DNA from: an uncultured Prevotellaceae bacterium
GTDB taxonomy: Bacteria > Bacteroidota > Bacteroidia > Bacteroidales > Bacteroidaceae
Direction of reading: 5' to 3'
Assembly: GCA_902799905.1 (NCBI GenBank)
Contig: CADCCB010000017.1
Coordinates: 1 to 64,000, forward strand
DNA length: 64,000 nucleotides
Numbering within the stretch: the first letter of the stretch is position 1; every line of letters starts with the position of its first letter. A program made the translations under genes and the position numbers. A model generated the notes under the pieces. That model was given only the letters and a program-made list of their open reading frames with translations, had not been told where the DNA came from and did not search any database. Below are positions 41,736 through 51,320 of the stretch, in pieces.

Positions 41736-43165
41736 AATGCTTCTGCTTTTTCGATGGCCTTGCGCAAGGCACCCAGTTTGTTGTTTACTTCCTGTAACTC
41801 GTATTCTACATCGCTCTTGGCTACAATGCCGCCACCGGCTTGGAACCAGAGTTCTCCGTTGCGTGAGACGAATGTACGGATGGTGATGGCCTGATTCAGC
41901 GAACCGTCTAGGCCGATGATGCCGATGCAACCACCATAGGCACCGCGGTTGTGGGGTTCGTATTCGCTGATGAGTTGCATGGCGCGAACCTTTGGAGCGC
42001 CAGACAGCGTGCCAGCGGGGAAGGTGTCGATAAAGGCCTTGATGGGATCGGCACCCTCGTCGAGTTCCCCACTGACACGTGATACCAGGTGGATGACGTG
42101 AGAGTAGTATTGCAGATCCTTGTAAAAGTCGACTTTCACATTGTGACAGTTGCGGCTGAGGTCGTTGCGAGCCAAGTCTACCAGCATGACGTGTTCGGCA
42201 TTCTCTTTGGGGTCGTTACGCAGATACTCGGCTCCCTTGCGGTCGGCCTCTGCATCGCCTGTACGCTTAGTGGTGCCTGCGATTGGGTCGATATAGGCCT
42301 TGAAAGCAGTTGGCCTTTGGCTGTTGGTCGTTGGTTCTATGCGACAGTGGGTCTCTGGTGACGAACCAAAGATGCGGAAGCCACCAAAGTCGAAATAGAA
42401 TAGGTAGGGTGAGGGGTTGATGCTACGCAAGGCACGATAGAGTTTGAAGTCGTCACCCTCATATTGCTGGATGAAACGACGGCTTAGCACAATCTGGAAT
42501 ACGTCTCCACGCAGACAATGCTGGATGCCACGACGGATATTTGCCCTGTGCTCATCGTCGGTCAGCGTCGAGCGAACGTCACCGACAGGGTGAAAGTCGT
42601 ATGCCTTCACATTCGCCTTATTCATCGCCTTCAGCACAGCATCGATGTCATTTTCGTTTTGGTTATCGTTTTCGTTTAAACTCACCACCTTCAGCGTGTT
42701 GTTATGATGATCAAAAACAATTACTATCTTGTATAATATGTAGAGAACGTCGGGGGCATCATTCTTTGCCTGTGTCTCGTCTTTGACGGCAATGTTTTCG
42801 AAATAGCGTACGGCATTAAATGAGGTGTAGCCAAATAACCCACATACATTGGCATCGTCGCCCGTTACTTGGATGCGGTCGATGAGGGCGTGGATGGCTT
42901 CGGCAGAACGGAAGTCCGCGCATAAGGGCTTACATTCGGTAGTACCATCGGGAAAACCGATAGTCACGGTTCCGTGTCCGATGGCTACGCTAGCGATGGG
43001 GTTGATGCCGATAAACGAGCGTGAGTTGTTTGAGTCGTGATAGTCAGAACTCTCCATCAGAGCGCTCTGTGGGTATAGGTCGCGTAGCCTCATATACACG
43101 CCGACTGGTGTATAGAGATCGGCCAGAATGGTCTTACTCGTCGTTTGATATTGGTAGGTAATCAT
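41732..43165 (-). CDS. trpE: Anthranilate synthase component I, with repeat-encoded insertion
   Basis: The chorismate-binding enzyme of 477 residues has the tryptophan feedback site SALMESSDYHD (ESSD). Catalytic segments include FQIVLSRRF, SPYLFYFDFGG, SPETHCRIEP, DPIAGTTKRTG and HVMLVDLARNDLSR. Between CRIEP and DPIAGT lie residues TTNSQRPTAFKAYI, longer than the few residues usual there and encoded by a repetitive tract. The loop is near the active-site entrance, so an effect on kinetics is possible but unproven. Confidence 0.95.
   Translation of the reverse strand: MITYQYQTTSKTILADLYTPVGVYMRLRDLYPQSALMESSDYHDSNNSRSFIGINPIASVAIGHGTVTIGFPDGTTECKPLCADFRSAEAIHALIDRIQVTGDDANVCGLFGYTSFNAVRYFENIAVKDETQAKNDAPDVLYILYKIVIVFDHHNNTLKVVSLNENDNQNENDIDAVLKAMNKANVKAYDFHPVGDVRSTLTDDEHRANIRRGIQHCLRGDVFQIVLSRRFIQQYEGDDFKLYRALRSINPSPYLFYFDFGGFRIFGSSPETHCRIEPTTNSQRPTAFKAYIDPIAGTTKRTGDAEADRKGAEYLRNDPKENAEHVMLVDLARNDLSRNCHNVKVDFYKDLQYYSHVIHLVSRVSGELDEGADPIKAFIDTFPAGTLSGAPKVRAMQLISEYEPHNRGAYGGCIGIIGLDGSLNQAITIRTFVSRNGELWFQAGGGIVAKSDVEYELQEVNNKLGALRKAIEKAEAL
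42308..42336 (-). repeat. Word-repeat tract inside trpE
   Basis: The coding strand reads as repeated ACCAACG, ACCAACAG, CCAAAGG, CCAAC words. The pattern matches the style of the spacer islands. Confidence 0.6.
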
Positions 43166-43189
43166 AACTTACTAATTGGTCTTTACTTA

Positions 43190-44392
43190 TTAGAAATTGC
43201 CGTATTCACCTGCTAAGTCTTTGTTGTTCAGGTAGGTTTCTACATCCTTGTCGCCGCGACCGCTAACCGTCAGTACTACAACATCGTCTTTCTTGAACGA
43301 CATTTTTTCTAAGGCGGCGATGGCATGGGCACTTTCAAGGGCTGGGATGATGCCTTCCATACGGGTCAGTTCGTAGGCTGCACGAATGGCTTCGTCATCG
43401 TTGATGCTGTAGACGGTAGCACGATGCTGGGTGGCCAGATTGGCGTGCATCGGTCCGATGCCTGGGTAATCAAGACCTGCCGAGATGCTCTCAGCCTCGA
43501 TGATCTGACCATCAGGTGTCTGCATCACCAGTGTTTTCGAACCATGCAATATACCCAGTCGGCCAGCGTGTATGGTGGCTGCTGTATGTCCTGTGTCGGC
43601 TCCCTTGCCGCCGGCTTCTGCCAGCACGATTTTCACACGTTCATCATCGATGTAGTGATAGATGGTGCCTGCTGCGTTGCTGCCTCCCCCTACGCATGCC
43701 ATGAGGTAGTCGGGATAGTCGCGTCCAATCTTCTCCTGCAATTGAGACTTGATCTCTTCTGAGATGATGCTCTGCAGGCGGGCTACCATGTCAGGGTAGG
43801 GGTGGGGACCTACGGTGCTTCCAATGATGTAGAAAGTGTCGGAGGGATGGCAGCACCAGTCGCGGATAGCCTCGTTGGTAGCATCTTTCAGCGTCCAGTT
43901 GCCAGTCTTTACAGGGCGAACCTCAGCACCCAACATCTTCATGCGCTCCACGTTGACATGCTGGCGCTCCACATCGAGTGCTCCCTGATAGACCACGCAG
44001 GGCATATCCATCAATGCACAGACCGTTGCAGTAGCAACGCCATGTTGCCCGGCTCCTGTTTCGGCGATGATGCGTTTCTTGCCCATTTTCTTTGCCAGAA
44101 GAATCTGACCGATGGTGTTGTTGATTTTGTGGGCACCGGTATGGTTCAAATCCTCACGCTTCAGATACAGTCGACAGCCATATTTCTCGCTCATCCTGCG
44201 GGCAAGATAAAGTGGTGATGGGCGTCCCACGTAGTCGCGTAGCAGCGACATATACTCATCCTTGAAGTCCTGACTCTCCAGGATAGGCAGATATTGCTCC
44301 TGAAGATTCTTCACTGTAGCATAGAGAATCTCGGGCACATAGGCTCCACCAAACTCTCCGTAAAAACCTCGTTCGTCAACTAAATAACTCAT
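43190..44392 (-). CDS. trpB: Tryptophan synthase beta chain
   Basis: PLP enzyme of 400 residues joining indole and serine. The PLP lysine is in HTGAHKINNTIG; phosphate is bound by GGGSNAAG; RPSPLYLA and AETGAGQHGVA are present. It is first in the operon, directly after the leader/attenuator, so it is subject to attenuation together with trpEGDCFA. Confidence 0.96.
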   Translation of the reverse strand: MSYLVDERGFYGEFGGAYVPEILYATVKNLQEQYLPILESQDFKDEYMSLLRDYVGRPSPLYLARRMSEKYGCRLYLKREDLNHTGAHKINNTIGQILLAKKMGKKRIIAETGAGQHGVATATVCALMDMPCVVYQGALDVERQHVNVERMKMLGAEVRPVKTGNWTLKDATNEAIRDWCCHPSDTFYIIGSTVGPHPYPDMVARLQSIISEEIKSQLQEKIGRDYPDYLMACVGGGSNAAGTIYHYIDDERVKIVLAEAGGKGADTGHTAATIHAGRLGILHGSKTLVMQTPDGQIIEAESISAGLDYPGIGPMHANLATQHRATVYSINDDEAIRAAYELTRMEGIIPALESAHAIAALEKMSFKKDDVVVLTVSGRGDKDVETYLNNKDLAGEYGNF

Positions 44393-44440
44393 ATCTATTT
44401 GTCTTTGTGTAAATTCGTCACTTATTCTCTTGTTGTTCTC

Positions 44441-44477
44441 ATAAAGAAAGGCTCGTCGTGATTTCCGACGAGCCCTT
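44441..44477 (-). promoter_or_regulatory. trp attenuator terminator hairpin
   Basis: A stem of nine perfect pairs (GGCTCGTCG/CGACGAGCC) with a 7-base loop is followed on the minus strand by TTTCTTT. It lies between the leader peptide and trpB, in the position of an intrinsic terminator that leader translation would control. A competing antiterminator stem is not obvious by eye. Confidence 0.85.
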
Positions 44478-44514
44478 CTATGCTGTTTGTTTCATACATA
44501 TACGGGTTGTACCC

Positions 44515-44571
44515 TCACGACCTTTGGAATCTTGAGCAGCGCCACCACCATGCATTGAACAATTTCTTCAT
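44515..44571 (-). CDS. trpL: trp operon leader peptide with three consecutive Trp codons
   Basis: An 18-residue peptide, MKKLFNAWWWRCSRFQRS, is encoded 31 bases after the -7 promoter box, with TGG-TGG-TGG at 44550-44542. Trp is normally about one percent of residues, so three in a row upstream of the trp genes strongly indicates transcription attenuation by ribosome stalling at low charged tRNA-Trp. Its stop is 38 bases from the terminator stem. Confidence 0.9.
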   Translation of the reverse strand: MKKLFNAWWWRCSRFQRS

Positions 44572-44601
44572 CTTTGTCTGCGGTTTTGTTTGATTTCGGC
44601 T

Positions 44602-44634
44602 GCAAAAGTACATATAATTCTTCTAATCTGCAAA
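44602..44634 (-). promoter_or_regulatory. Promoter of the trp operon
   Basis: TTTG (44631-44634 complement) and TACTTTTGC (44602-44610 complement) with a 20-base gap. It gives a leader RNA of about 200 bases before trpB. Confidence 0.75.
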
Positions 44635-44768
44635 TATTTTTCTATGTTTTTTAATGAATTGTCAGAAAAAAACTTCATAGGCGGTCTTCGCTTTTCTCTT
44701 TCTCTCACACCATTATTCCTGTTTTGGGGAATAAATGATGATGGGGCAAACTTAAAAATATAAATATA
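44635..44768. other. Divergent spacer between trp and glycosidase promoters
   Basis: The gap between the two divergent promoters is AT-rich with no coding sequence or hairpin that I can support. Confidence 0.5.
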
Positions 44769-44801
44769 TTTGGTGTTCTCATTTTTTTTCAGTAACTTTG
44801 C
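44769..44801 (+). promoter_or_regulatory. Promoter of the glycosidase pair
   Basis: TTTG 44769-44772 and TAACTTTGC 44793-44801 with a 20-base gap, 36 bases before the ATG. Confidence 0.75.
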
Positions 44802-44837
44802 ACCGTTGATTGATTACTAACTAACTAAAATAATAAA

Positions 44838-47800
44838 ATGATTAGATTCAACACTGTTTTTGTTCGGCTGTCGATAGTCTGTTTGCTGTTGGCTGGCGTT
44901 GTGTGTAATGGCTTTGCCGCAAACACCAAAAAAAGTGAAGCGGTTGTGAATAATCTGGTGACTATCACGGACGATTGGGATTATACAGTTGTGTCTGCGA
45001 ATCCTTTTGGGGATGAGGGCATAGTGAATATCGTCAATACAGACCATGCGGTGCTAATCCTGACTCAGGTAAAGCCGTCGGTTGCGCTTGGCCTTCTTGC
45101 TGCACATGTACAGATTAACGGTGAAAAGGCTGTGAATAACGTCAACTGTCAGGTGAAGATATACAATCGAGGCAGTATTATTCTTCCCTATGGCAATAGT
45201 TTCAAGCCCTTGACGGTTTATTCGGAACAGAACTTCGGCGGTGAGTCGTGCAACGACTTCGGCTTGGAGAACAGCGGTGGCTATATGAACACGCTGAGCG
45301 CAGCCAAACTGAATAACAAAATCCGTTCGTTTAAGTTGAAGCGCGGCTATATGGTGACGTTCTCAAACCTGCCTAACGGTCGTGGCTACAGCCGTTGTTT
45401 CATTGCTGCGGACAAGGACCTGGAAATCAAAGACCTGCCAGCAGTGATGGATCAGAAGATCTCGTCCTATCGCGTTTTTAAGTGGTATGACACGGGTAAG
45501 AAACATCTGGCCAGCGACACGCGCAAGGAAGCGTTGGCAGCCCTCAACGTGCAGAGTTGTTATGACTGGGGGACGGGCAATGCCAGCCTGTTGCCTGACT
45601 ACGAGTGGGTGCCCAACCATATCTATGAGGACTGGCCCTCGTCATCGGCTATCGGCGGCTCCACCTGGTCGCCACATACCAAGACCAACAATGAGCCGTT
45701 TAATAGTGCTGACGACCAGCCGCAGGACCTGAACACCATTCTTAACAACTGGGAAAACATGATGGCAACGGGACTGCGACTCTGTTCGCCTGCCTCCCAC
45801 GATGGTTCACTGGGTCAGCACCACGCTTTCCTCGATTCCATCGATGCTCGTGGCTGGCGATGCGATATCATAGACCTGCACTGCTACTGGCCCGAGTGGA
45901 ACTTCTACAACCAACTCAAACCCTGGGTGGATCAGCACCACCGTCCTATTTGGATCTCGGAATGGGTGTGGGGTGCCTCATGGAACAACAACGGTATCTT
46001 CGGAGAGGCACAGGGTGAGTATCGCGACAATCCTACTGATGCACAACTGAAAAAGAACAAAGAGGTGCTGCAGAATATCTGTAGCGCCCTGAACTCTTAT
46101 GACTACGTGGAGCGCTACTACTATTGGAACAGCGAGGCCAACTGCTCGAAGATATACCGCGACGGACAGTTGACTCCTGCCGGTGAATACTACGCAAGCA
46201 TGACCACAGGACTTGGATATAATGGTAAATATGACTACGTGCCCAATACCCCGAAGCAGTATGGTCCGTCGAAGTTCAATAAGACGATTGCTGATGGAAA
46301 GACTACATTGACTTGGCATGATTCCAACGGTGAGTATAACCAGTTGATGGAAGTTCAGAAGAAAGACGAGAATGGTGCTTGGGTATCAGTTGCTACTATC
46401 GAACAGAAGGAGAAAGCGGCAGACTATACCTATGTTATTGATTCTGCCGATGAAGATATTGCATACAGGCTGCACCTCGTTGATGTTAATGATAAGGACT
46501 ATTACTCAAGCGAACTGTTGGAAACGGGCGATGTCATCATGGTAGGCGAGAATACTATGTACGCAGGCGGTAATCAGATTGTCAACGGCGATTTTGAGTA
46601 TGGCTTTGAGGGCTGGACAAACGGCAAGGGCATCTCTCTCAGCATACCCCTTTTCCAGGTGGTGAAAGACGGTGGCTATGGTGGTGGCACTTATCTACAG
46701 GCTCATGGTAGCAAGGGTGCTGAGGAAGAGGCCTCTATCCGTACCGTTTTCGATGTTGAACAGAACAAGGACTATTACTTCAGCAATGCTATCAGTAATG
46801 GCGGAATATATCAGAAGGTTAGCCTTACCTCAAATGGGACAACAGAGAATAGCGTGGTAGCAACGATGACAAATACATCGTTCTTGTCATGCCAGAGAGC
46901 CACGTTCAATACTGGCTCTTATCAGAAACTATTGCTGTCTTACAGATGGCTGGGGGCTAAAGTGGGGTTGGACAAGGTAGAACTTCGTCAACTCTTCAAT
47001 ACACGAGAGGAGGCCGATGCCGACGGACTTGCATGGGCCAGAAAGAAGGCGGAGGCTCAAGTTGCCTATTATGCTCAGTACGCAGACCTGAATCAGTTGT
47101 TGAATGTTGAGGTCGCTTCTGCCACGAATGCCATCAAAGCGGAAAAGGCTATTGAGACTCATCGGAAAGCCGTTCATGCAGTGGAAGTGGCTGACTCTAT
47201 TGGAAAAGTGCTGGAGGCCATCAAGACGATAAAGTGTGTGAAGTACGACCAGATGGTTGCCCTGCATGCTTCGCTGTCTTCGGCAGAATCGCTAACAGAG
47301 GTTGTCAAAACTGTGGATGAGTTGAAGGAGATGGTGAGCCTGTATCTGAACTTCGTTGATGCGACCGTTCAGCCCACGACACCTTCGTTTGCCGGCTCTT
47401 CTAATGGGTGGGAGACAAAGGTCGGAACCTATACAGAGGGAGACCAACGCACCAATACTGTTGAGGGAAAGACATGCTGGAATGCTTGGTGGAATATCAC
47501 AGCCAGCACGAATCCCAATGCAACAATGGAGATTAGGCAGGCGGTGAGTGGCCTGGAGGCGGGTATATACGCTGTTGAGTGTAAGGCTACCACTCAGCAT
47601 CTTTGCTTGAGCGATCAGCACGGCTACCTGAAAGTTGGTGATGTGAAGGCAGAGACGCCATCATTGACATTTGACTATATGGATCTGCCTGTTGGCAATG
47701 TCTGGGAGACACTGACCACAATACCTGTCTATGTGGAAGAAGAAGGTGAGGCAACCATAGGTTTCGTCGGTTCCAAGAAGGATGCTCAGGATGGTTTGTA

Positions 47801-48524
47801 CCATGCTTTTGGTGAGGCATCGGCAAGCTATGATAATCGTGCGGGATGGTGGTGCGCTACCGATTTCGTACTGAAATATCACCCAATGTTCCAGAAGACT
47901 GTTGAGCCAAATACGTGGGGAGTAATCTGTCTGCCCTATAAGATGCAGCCAAGCGATGGTGTGAAAATCTATCAGATAGTCGGTCTTACAAGTGACTATA
48001 CAAAAGTCTGTCTGGAAGAGATAGAAATGGCAGAGGCAGGTATGCCTTGTGTCTATTTCTCAGAAGTAGCCAATGCAGTATTCCATGAGTATGGTGAGGC
48101 CGTTTCTGCTTCTGTTGATGGAGCGGGCAATCTGCGTGGATTCCTGAAAGTTTCAGCAACGCTGAAGGCTCAGGCTAATTCTTTTGTCTTAATGAACGGA
48201 ACTTGGCAGAAAGTCGGTTCTGATCGCCCTGTCATTGGGCGCTATACGGGTATAATCCGTCCGTTCACAGGAACAGGTGCAGGCAATGGGTTCACCCTTT
48301 ATGAAAACTGGGACGGTATAACCCTGCCTATTGAAGGCATTACAGAGGAGGATAAGGCAATAAATGCGACACTGGGCATCGGTGCTCCCTCGCTGTCAAC
48401 GAAGGTTGCTGACGGTGTTTACACCATTGATGGACGCTATGTGGCTACGGGGGCTGCATCGCTCAAGCCAGGCTTATATATTATGGTAGAAGACGGACGA
48501 ATCTATAAGATGATTGTAAAGTGA
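44838..48524 (+). CDS. Secreted multidomain glycosidase with a GH128-like catalytic core
   Basis: The 1228-residue protein has a signal peptide (ends NGFAA). A beta/gamma-crystallin-like or accessory region follows (VYSEQNFGGESC). A catalytic barrel lies at residues about 215-465, with WVPNHIYEDWP, LRLCSPASH, IIDLHCYWPEW and WISEWVWG. The latter two fit the glycosyl-hydrolase catalytic-core (GH128 endo-beta-1,3-glucanase) pattern. After it come a fibronectin-like segment, a carbohydrate-binding-like domain, a helical stretch (about 735-845) and a second such domain. A C-terminal GVYTIDGRYV ... GLYIMVEDGRIYKMIVK tail resembles sorting signals. The substrate, probably a beta-glucan, is inferred from the core. 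Confidence 0.75.
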   Translation: MIRFNTVFVRLSIVCLLLAGVVCNGFAANTKKSEAVVNNLVTITDDWDYTVVSANPFGDEGIVNIVNTDHAVLILTQVKPSVALGLLAAHVQINGEKAVNNVNCQVKIYNRGSIILPYGNSFKPLTVYSEQNFGGESCNDFGLENSGGYMNTLSAAKLNNKIRSFKLKRGYMVTFSNLPNGRGYSRCFIAADKDLEIKDLPAVMDQKISSYRVFKWYDTGKKHLASDTRKEALAALNVQSCYDWGTGNASLLPDYEWVPNHIYEDWPSSSAIGGSTWSPHTKTNNEPFNSADDQPQDLNTILNNWENMMATGLRLCSPASHDGSLGQHHAFLDSIDARGWRCDIIDLHCYWPEWNFYNQLKPWVDQHHRPIWISEWVWGASWNNNGIFGEAQGEYRDNPTDAQLKKNKEVLQNICSALNSYDYVERYYYWNSEANCSKIYRDGQLTPAGEYYASMTTGLGYNGKYDYVPNTPKQYGPSKFNKTIADGKTTLTWHDSNGEYNQLMEVQKKDENGAWVSVATIEQKEKAADYTYVIDSADEDIAYRLHLVDVNDKDYYSSELLETGDVIMVGENTMYAGGNQIVNGDFEYGFEGWTNGKGISLSIPLFQVVKDGGYGGGTYLQAHGSKGAEEEASIRTVFDVEQNKDYYFSNAISNGGIYQKVSLTSNGTTENSVVATMTNTSFLSCQRATFNTGSYQKLLLSYRWLGAKVGLDKVELRQLFNTREEADADGLAWARKKAEAQVAYYAQYADLNQLLNVEVASATNAIKAEKAIETHRKAVHAVEVADSIGKVLEAIKTIKCVKYDQMVALHASLSSAESLTEVVKTVDELKEMVSLYLNFVDATVQPTTPSFAGSSNGWETKVGTYTEGDQRTNTVEGKTCWNAWWNITASTNPNATMEIRQAVSGLEAGIYAVECKATTQHLCLSDQHGYLKVGDVKAETPSLTFDYMDLPVGNVWETLTTIPVYVEEEGEATIGFVGSKKDAQDGLYHAFGEASASYDNRAGWWCATDFVLKYHPMFQKTVEPNTWGVICLPYKMQPSDGVKIYQIVGLTSDYTKVCLEEIEMAEAGMPCVYFSEVANAVFHEYGEAVSASVDGAGNLRGFLKVSATLKAQANSFVLMNGTWQKVGSDRPVIGRYTGIIRPFTGTGAGNGFTLYENWDGITLPIEGITEEDKAINATLGIGAPSLSTKVADGVYTIDGRYVATGAASLKPGLYIMVEDGRIYKMIVK

Positions 48525-51256
48525 TGAGTATGAAAAACTTTAAGATATGGATGCTGGCATTGGCGTCGTTCAATACCGGTGTTGCCTTTGCACAAGATGA
48601 CGTGAGAGCATCGTCGAGCAACTATCTGTCAGCCAATGCTAAAACCGATGTGAGCATGCCTTTCCTGTTCGCATCTGAGGGTAAACGCTTCTCGCCTACG
48701 TGGGGTCTTGACCTTGCCTGGATTAACGAGCAGAACGTAAAGAAGGGCGTTAACCACATGGGTAGGGAGAATGTCGGAATCGGCAGAATCTCGTTTCGCG
48801 TCTTGAATCCGCTGAAGGATGATGGCTCGCTGACAACAGACCAGATTCAGGGGCTTCAGACACGTTCAAACATTTTCAATAGATTGGTGGGGCAGACACT
48901 GCCGCTGGTCATCAACTGTGACAATGGTTACATGCCAGATGGATATACAGGACCGTATATCAACACCTATTATACGGCCAACAAAAGAGCCGATGCAGAT
49001 CATTGGGCCAAATGTATCGTCGCTCATGTCGACTGGATGAAGAATAACACCAGTCATCCGATCGTGGGTGTGTCGCCTTTCAATGAGCCCGATAACGCTC
49101 TCGAAAAGAATCTCGTGGGTGAGATTCAGGGAACGCCTGAGGACGAGGCCAATGTGGCGAGGCTGCTGAAAACTTACGACTTGATGCAGGGCATCGCCAT
49201 TACTGGTGGTAATACGCTGAATGATGACAATGCACTGAACTGGTATAACGCAGGCAAGCAATACTATGACTGGGGCAACACCCATCAGTTGGCAGGCTCG
49301 TTTGACAACTATGCCAATTTCTTCCAGCAATTGCAACAAGATGGAAAGGTTGGTTATGCCGATGAGATGCATAATGTAGGTGAGGCAATGGTAGGTTTGG
49401 AATATGGTATGACTGTGGGAACCTGGTGGGGGTTCGACAGTCGCGCCCGTGGCGAATTCTGTGACATCACCCGGCACGGCGAGAGGCTGGCTTATGCCGA
49501 GCATCGCGATAATTGGACTTCGGCCGCAGTCTATCGTCATGATGACGGACGGATAAAGGCGTTTTTCGGCTCTTCCGAGCGTCAGGCAAATACCACCTCC
49601 TATAAGGTGCTGTCTGTCGACCGCGATGTCTACTTTGACGGTCATGGCCCTCTTCGTGAATATTCGTTGACATTGAAGGGAGCAAATGGCTATCAGAAAG
49701 GGCAGACCAATGTGGAGCGCGTCATCGATATCACTTGGGGTGAGGATGTCCAGCCTGCTGTGATTGACGGTGTCTATCAGATTGTCAACTATATGAGTGG
49801 TGGCGTTCTGGCTTACACGTCAAATGGCTTTCAGATGGTATTACAGCCTTATACGGGTGCAGCCAAGCAACTTTGGGAAGTCCACCCAACTACACAGAGA
49901 ACAAGTGGAGATATCAGTTTCTATGATATCGAGGCATCGGATAACCGTAATATCCGTCCAAATGTTGAGAACTATTCAACAACATCTGCGAAAATCATAG
50001 CATATACGCAGGATGCACCATCTTCCAATGAGCAGTGGTATCTGGAATATGCAGGCAATGGCTGTTTCCTTATCAAAAACCGTGAGAGCGCACTCTGCTT
50101 GACCGCTTCGAATAATTCTAATACGGCAAAAGTCCAACAGAACAATCCTTTCTCAGAGGGATTAGATGCTCGTAAACGACAGTTATGGCGACTGCTGCCT
50201 GCCGACGTTTCTTTTGACAAGGTGGCACCTGCTAAGCCGAATGGACTGACAGCCACACCAGCCTCTGCTTCAGTCAAACTTGAGTGGGAGGCCAATGCAG
50301 AGGCAGACCTCGATGGCTATATGGTAGTACGAACCGAAAAAGGAACGGATTTATGGAACACAATTGCCCGCAAGGTGAAAGTGAATCATTTCGTCGACAA
50401 CAACTGTATTCAGGGCCATACATATATATATAAGGTGAAGGCCATTGATAAGTCCGAGAATCAGTCGGAGGTCTCTGAGGCAGTTGAGGCGATGCCCTCT
50501 AGCGACCGCGCGTTAGTTGCTCAGTGGTTGATGGATGGCAACCTCAACGATGAAACTGTCAACATGATGGATGCAGCCTGTTCAACGACGGCTTCTTATG
50601 TGGCAGGACACGATTCGGAGGGAAAGGCTATCACAATGACTAACCGATTCCTACAGTTACCCTATGAGGTTGCCAACAGTGACGAGTTGACAATTGCTAT
50701 GTGGGTCAGGTCTACATCAACTGCCACGTGGCAACGTCTGTTTGATTTTGGCTATGATACCGAACATTATATGTTCCTGACACCTAACAATAGTTATACT
50801 TCCGTGATGCGTTTCGCCATCAAGAACGGAGGCAATGAACAGACTGTGGATTGCAATGCCAAACTGCCAGTCGGTGTCGAAAAGTGGAACCACGTGGCTG
50901 TGACGATAGGGCAGGGCAATGTGTGTATCTATCAGAATGGTGAATTGGTGGGAAGTGGCACTGGTATTACCATCAAACCAAGTGACATTCATCCTGTCAT
51001 CAACTATCTTGGTCGGAGCCAGTTCAATTCCGATCCGTATTTCTCTGGTCAACTTGATGATGTCCGTATCTACAACTTTGCGATGACGGCTGATGAGGTG
51101 AAAGGTGTCATGGACAATACAATCGATGGCATTCAGATGCCTCAGGCTGATGCTTCTGCACCGTCGTCTATCTATGGAATGGACGGCAGGCAACTCTCAG
51201 CACCTAGGGCTGGTGTCAATATCATCGACGGCAAGAAAGTATTGGTTAAACCGTAA
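48524..51256 (+). CDS. Secreted multidomain clan-GH-A-like glycosidase with ricin, Fn3 and LamG domains
   Basis: A signal peptide (ends VAFAQ) precedes a catalytic domain in which VGVSPFNEPDN near residue 187 holds the acid/base Glu of clan GH-A. YADEMHNVGEAM near 280 may hold the nucleophile. I cannot fix the family (GH30-, GH157- or GH158-like are options). Then come a ricin-type trefoil segment (about 415-565), a fibronectin type III domain (about 570-660), a LamG-like domain (about 670-865) and a short MDGRQLSAPRAGVNIIDGKKVLVK sorting tail. ATG 48524 overlaps the upstream TGA by one base, so the two enzymes are translationally coupled. Confidence 0.75.
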   Translation: MSMKNFKIWMLALASFNTGVAFAQDDVRASSSNYLSANAKTDVSMPFLFASEGKRFSPTWGLDLAWINEQNVKKGVNHMGRENVGIGRISFRVLNPLKDDGSLTTDQIQGLQTRSNIFNRLVGQTLPLVINCDNGYMPDGYTGPYINTYYTANKRADADHWAKCIVAHVDWMKNNTSHPIVGVSPFNEPDNALEKNLVGEIQGTPEDEANVARLLKTYDLMQGIAITGGNTLNDDNALNWYNAGKQYYDWGNTHQLAGSFDNYANFFQQLQQDGKVGYADEMHNVGEAMVGLEYGMTVGTWWGFDSRARGEFCDITRHGERLAYAEHRDNWTSAAVYRHDDGRIKAFFGSSERQANTTSYKVLSVDRDVYFDGHGPLREYSLTLKGANGYQKGQTNVERVIDITWGEDVQPAVIDGVYQIVNYMSGGVLAYTSNGFQMVLQPYTGAAKQLWEVHPTTQRTSGDISFYDIEASDNRNIRPNVENYSTTSAKIIAYTQDAPSSNEQWYLEYAGNGCFLIKNRESALCLTASNNSNTAKVQQNNPFSEGLDARKRQLWRLLPADVSFDKVAPAKPNGLTATPASASVKLEWEANAEADLDGYMVVRTEKGTDLWNTIARKVKVNHFVDNNCIQGHTYIYKVKAIDKSENQSEVSEAVEAMPSSDRALVAQWLMDGNLNDETVNMMDAACSTTASYVAGHDSEGKAITMTNRFLQLPYEVANSDELTIAMWVRSTSTATWQRLFDFGYDTEHYMFLTPNNSYTSVMRFAIKNGGNEQTVDCNAKLPVGVEKWNHVAVTIGQGNVCIYQNGELVGSGTGITIKPSDIHPVINYLGRSQFNSDPYFSGQLDDVRIYNFAMTADEVKGVMDNTIDGIQMPQADASAPSSIYGMDGRQLSAPRAGVNIIDGKKVLVKP

Positions 51257-51277
51257 AAACGACATTGTCTCCATACG

Positions 51278-51320
51278 GAAAGGAGTCCCTTTTTATCGAT
51301 AAGGGGCTCCTTTTCTCTTT
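51278..51320 (+). terminator. Terminator after the glycosidase pair
   Basis: An imperfect stem AAAGGAGTCCCTT/AAGGGGCTCCTTTT is followed by CTCTTTTTTTTT. Confidence 0.85.
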
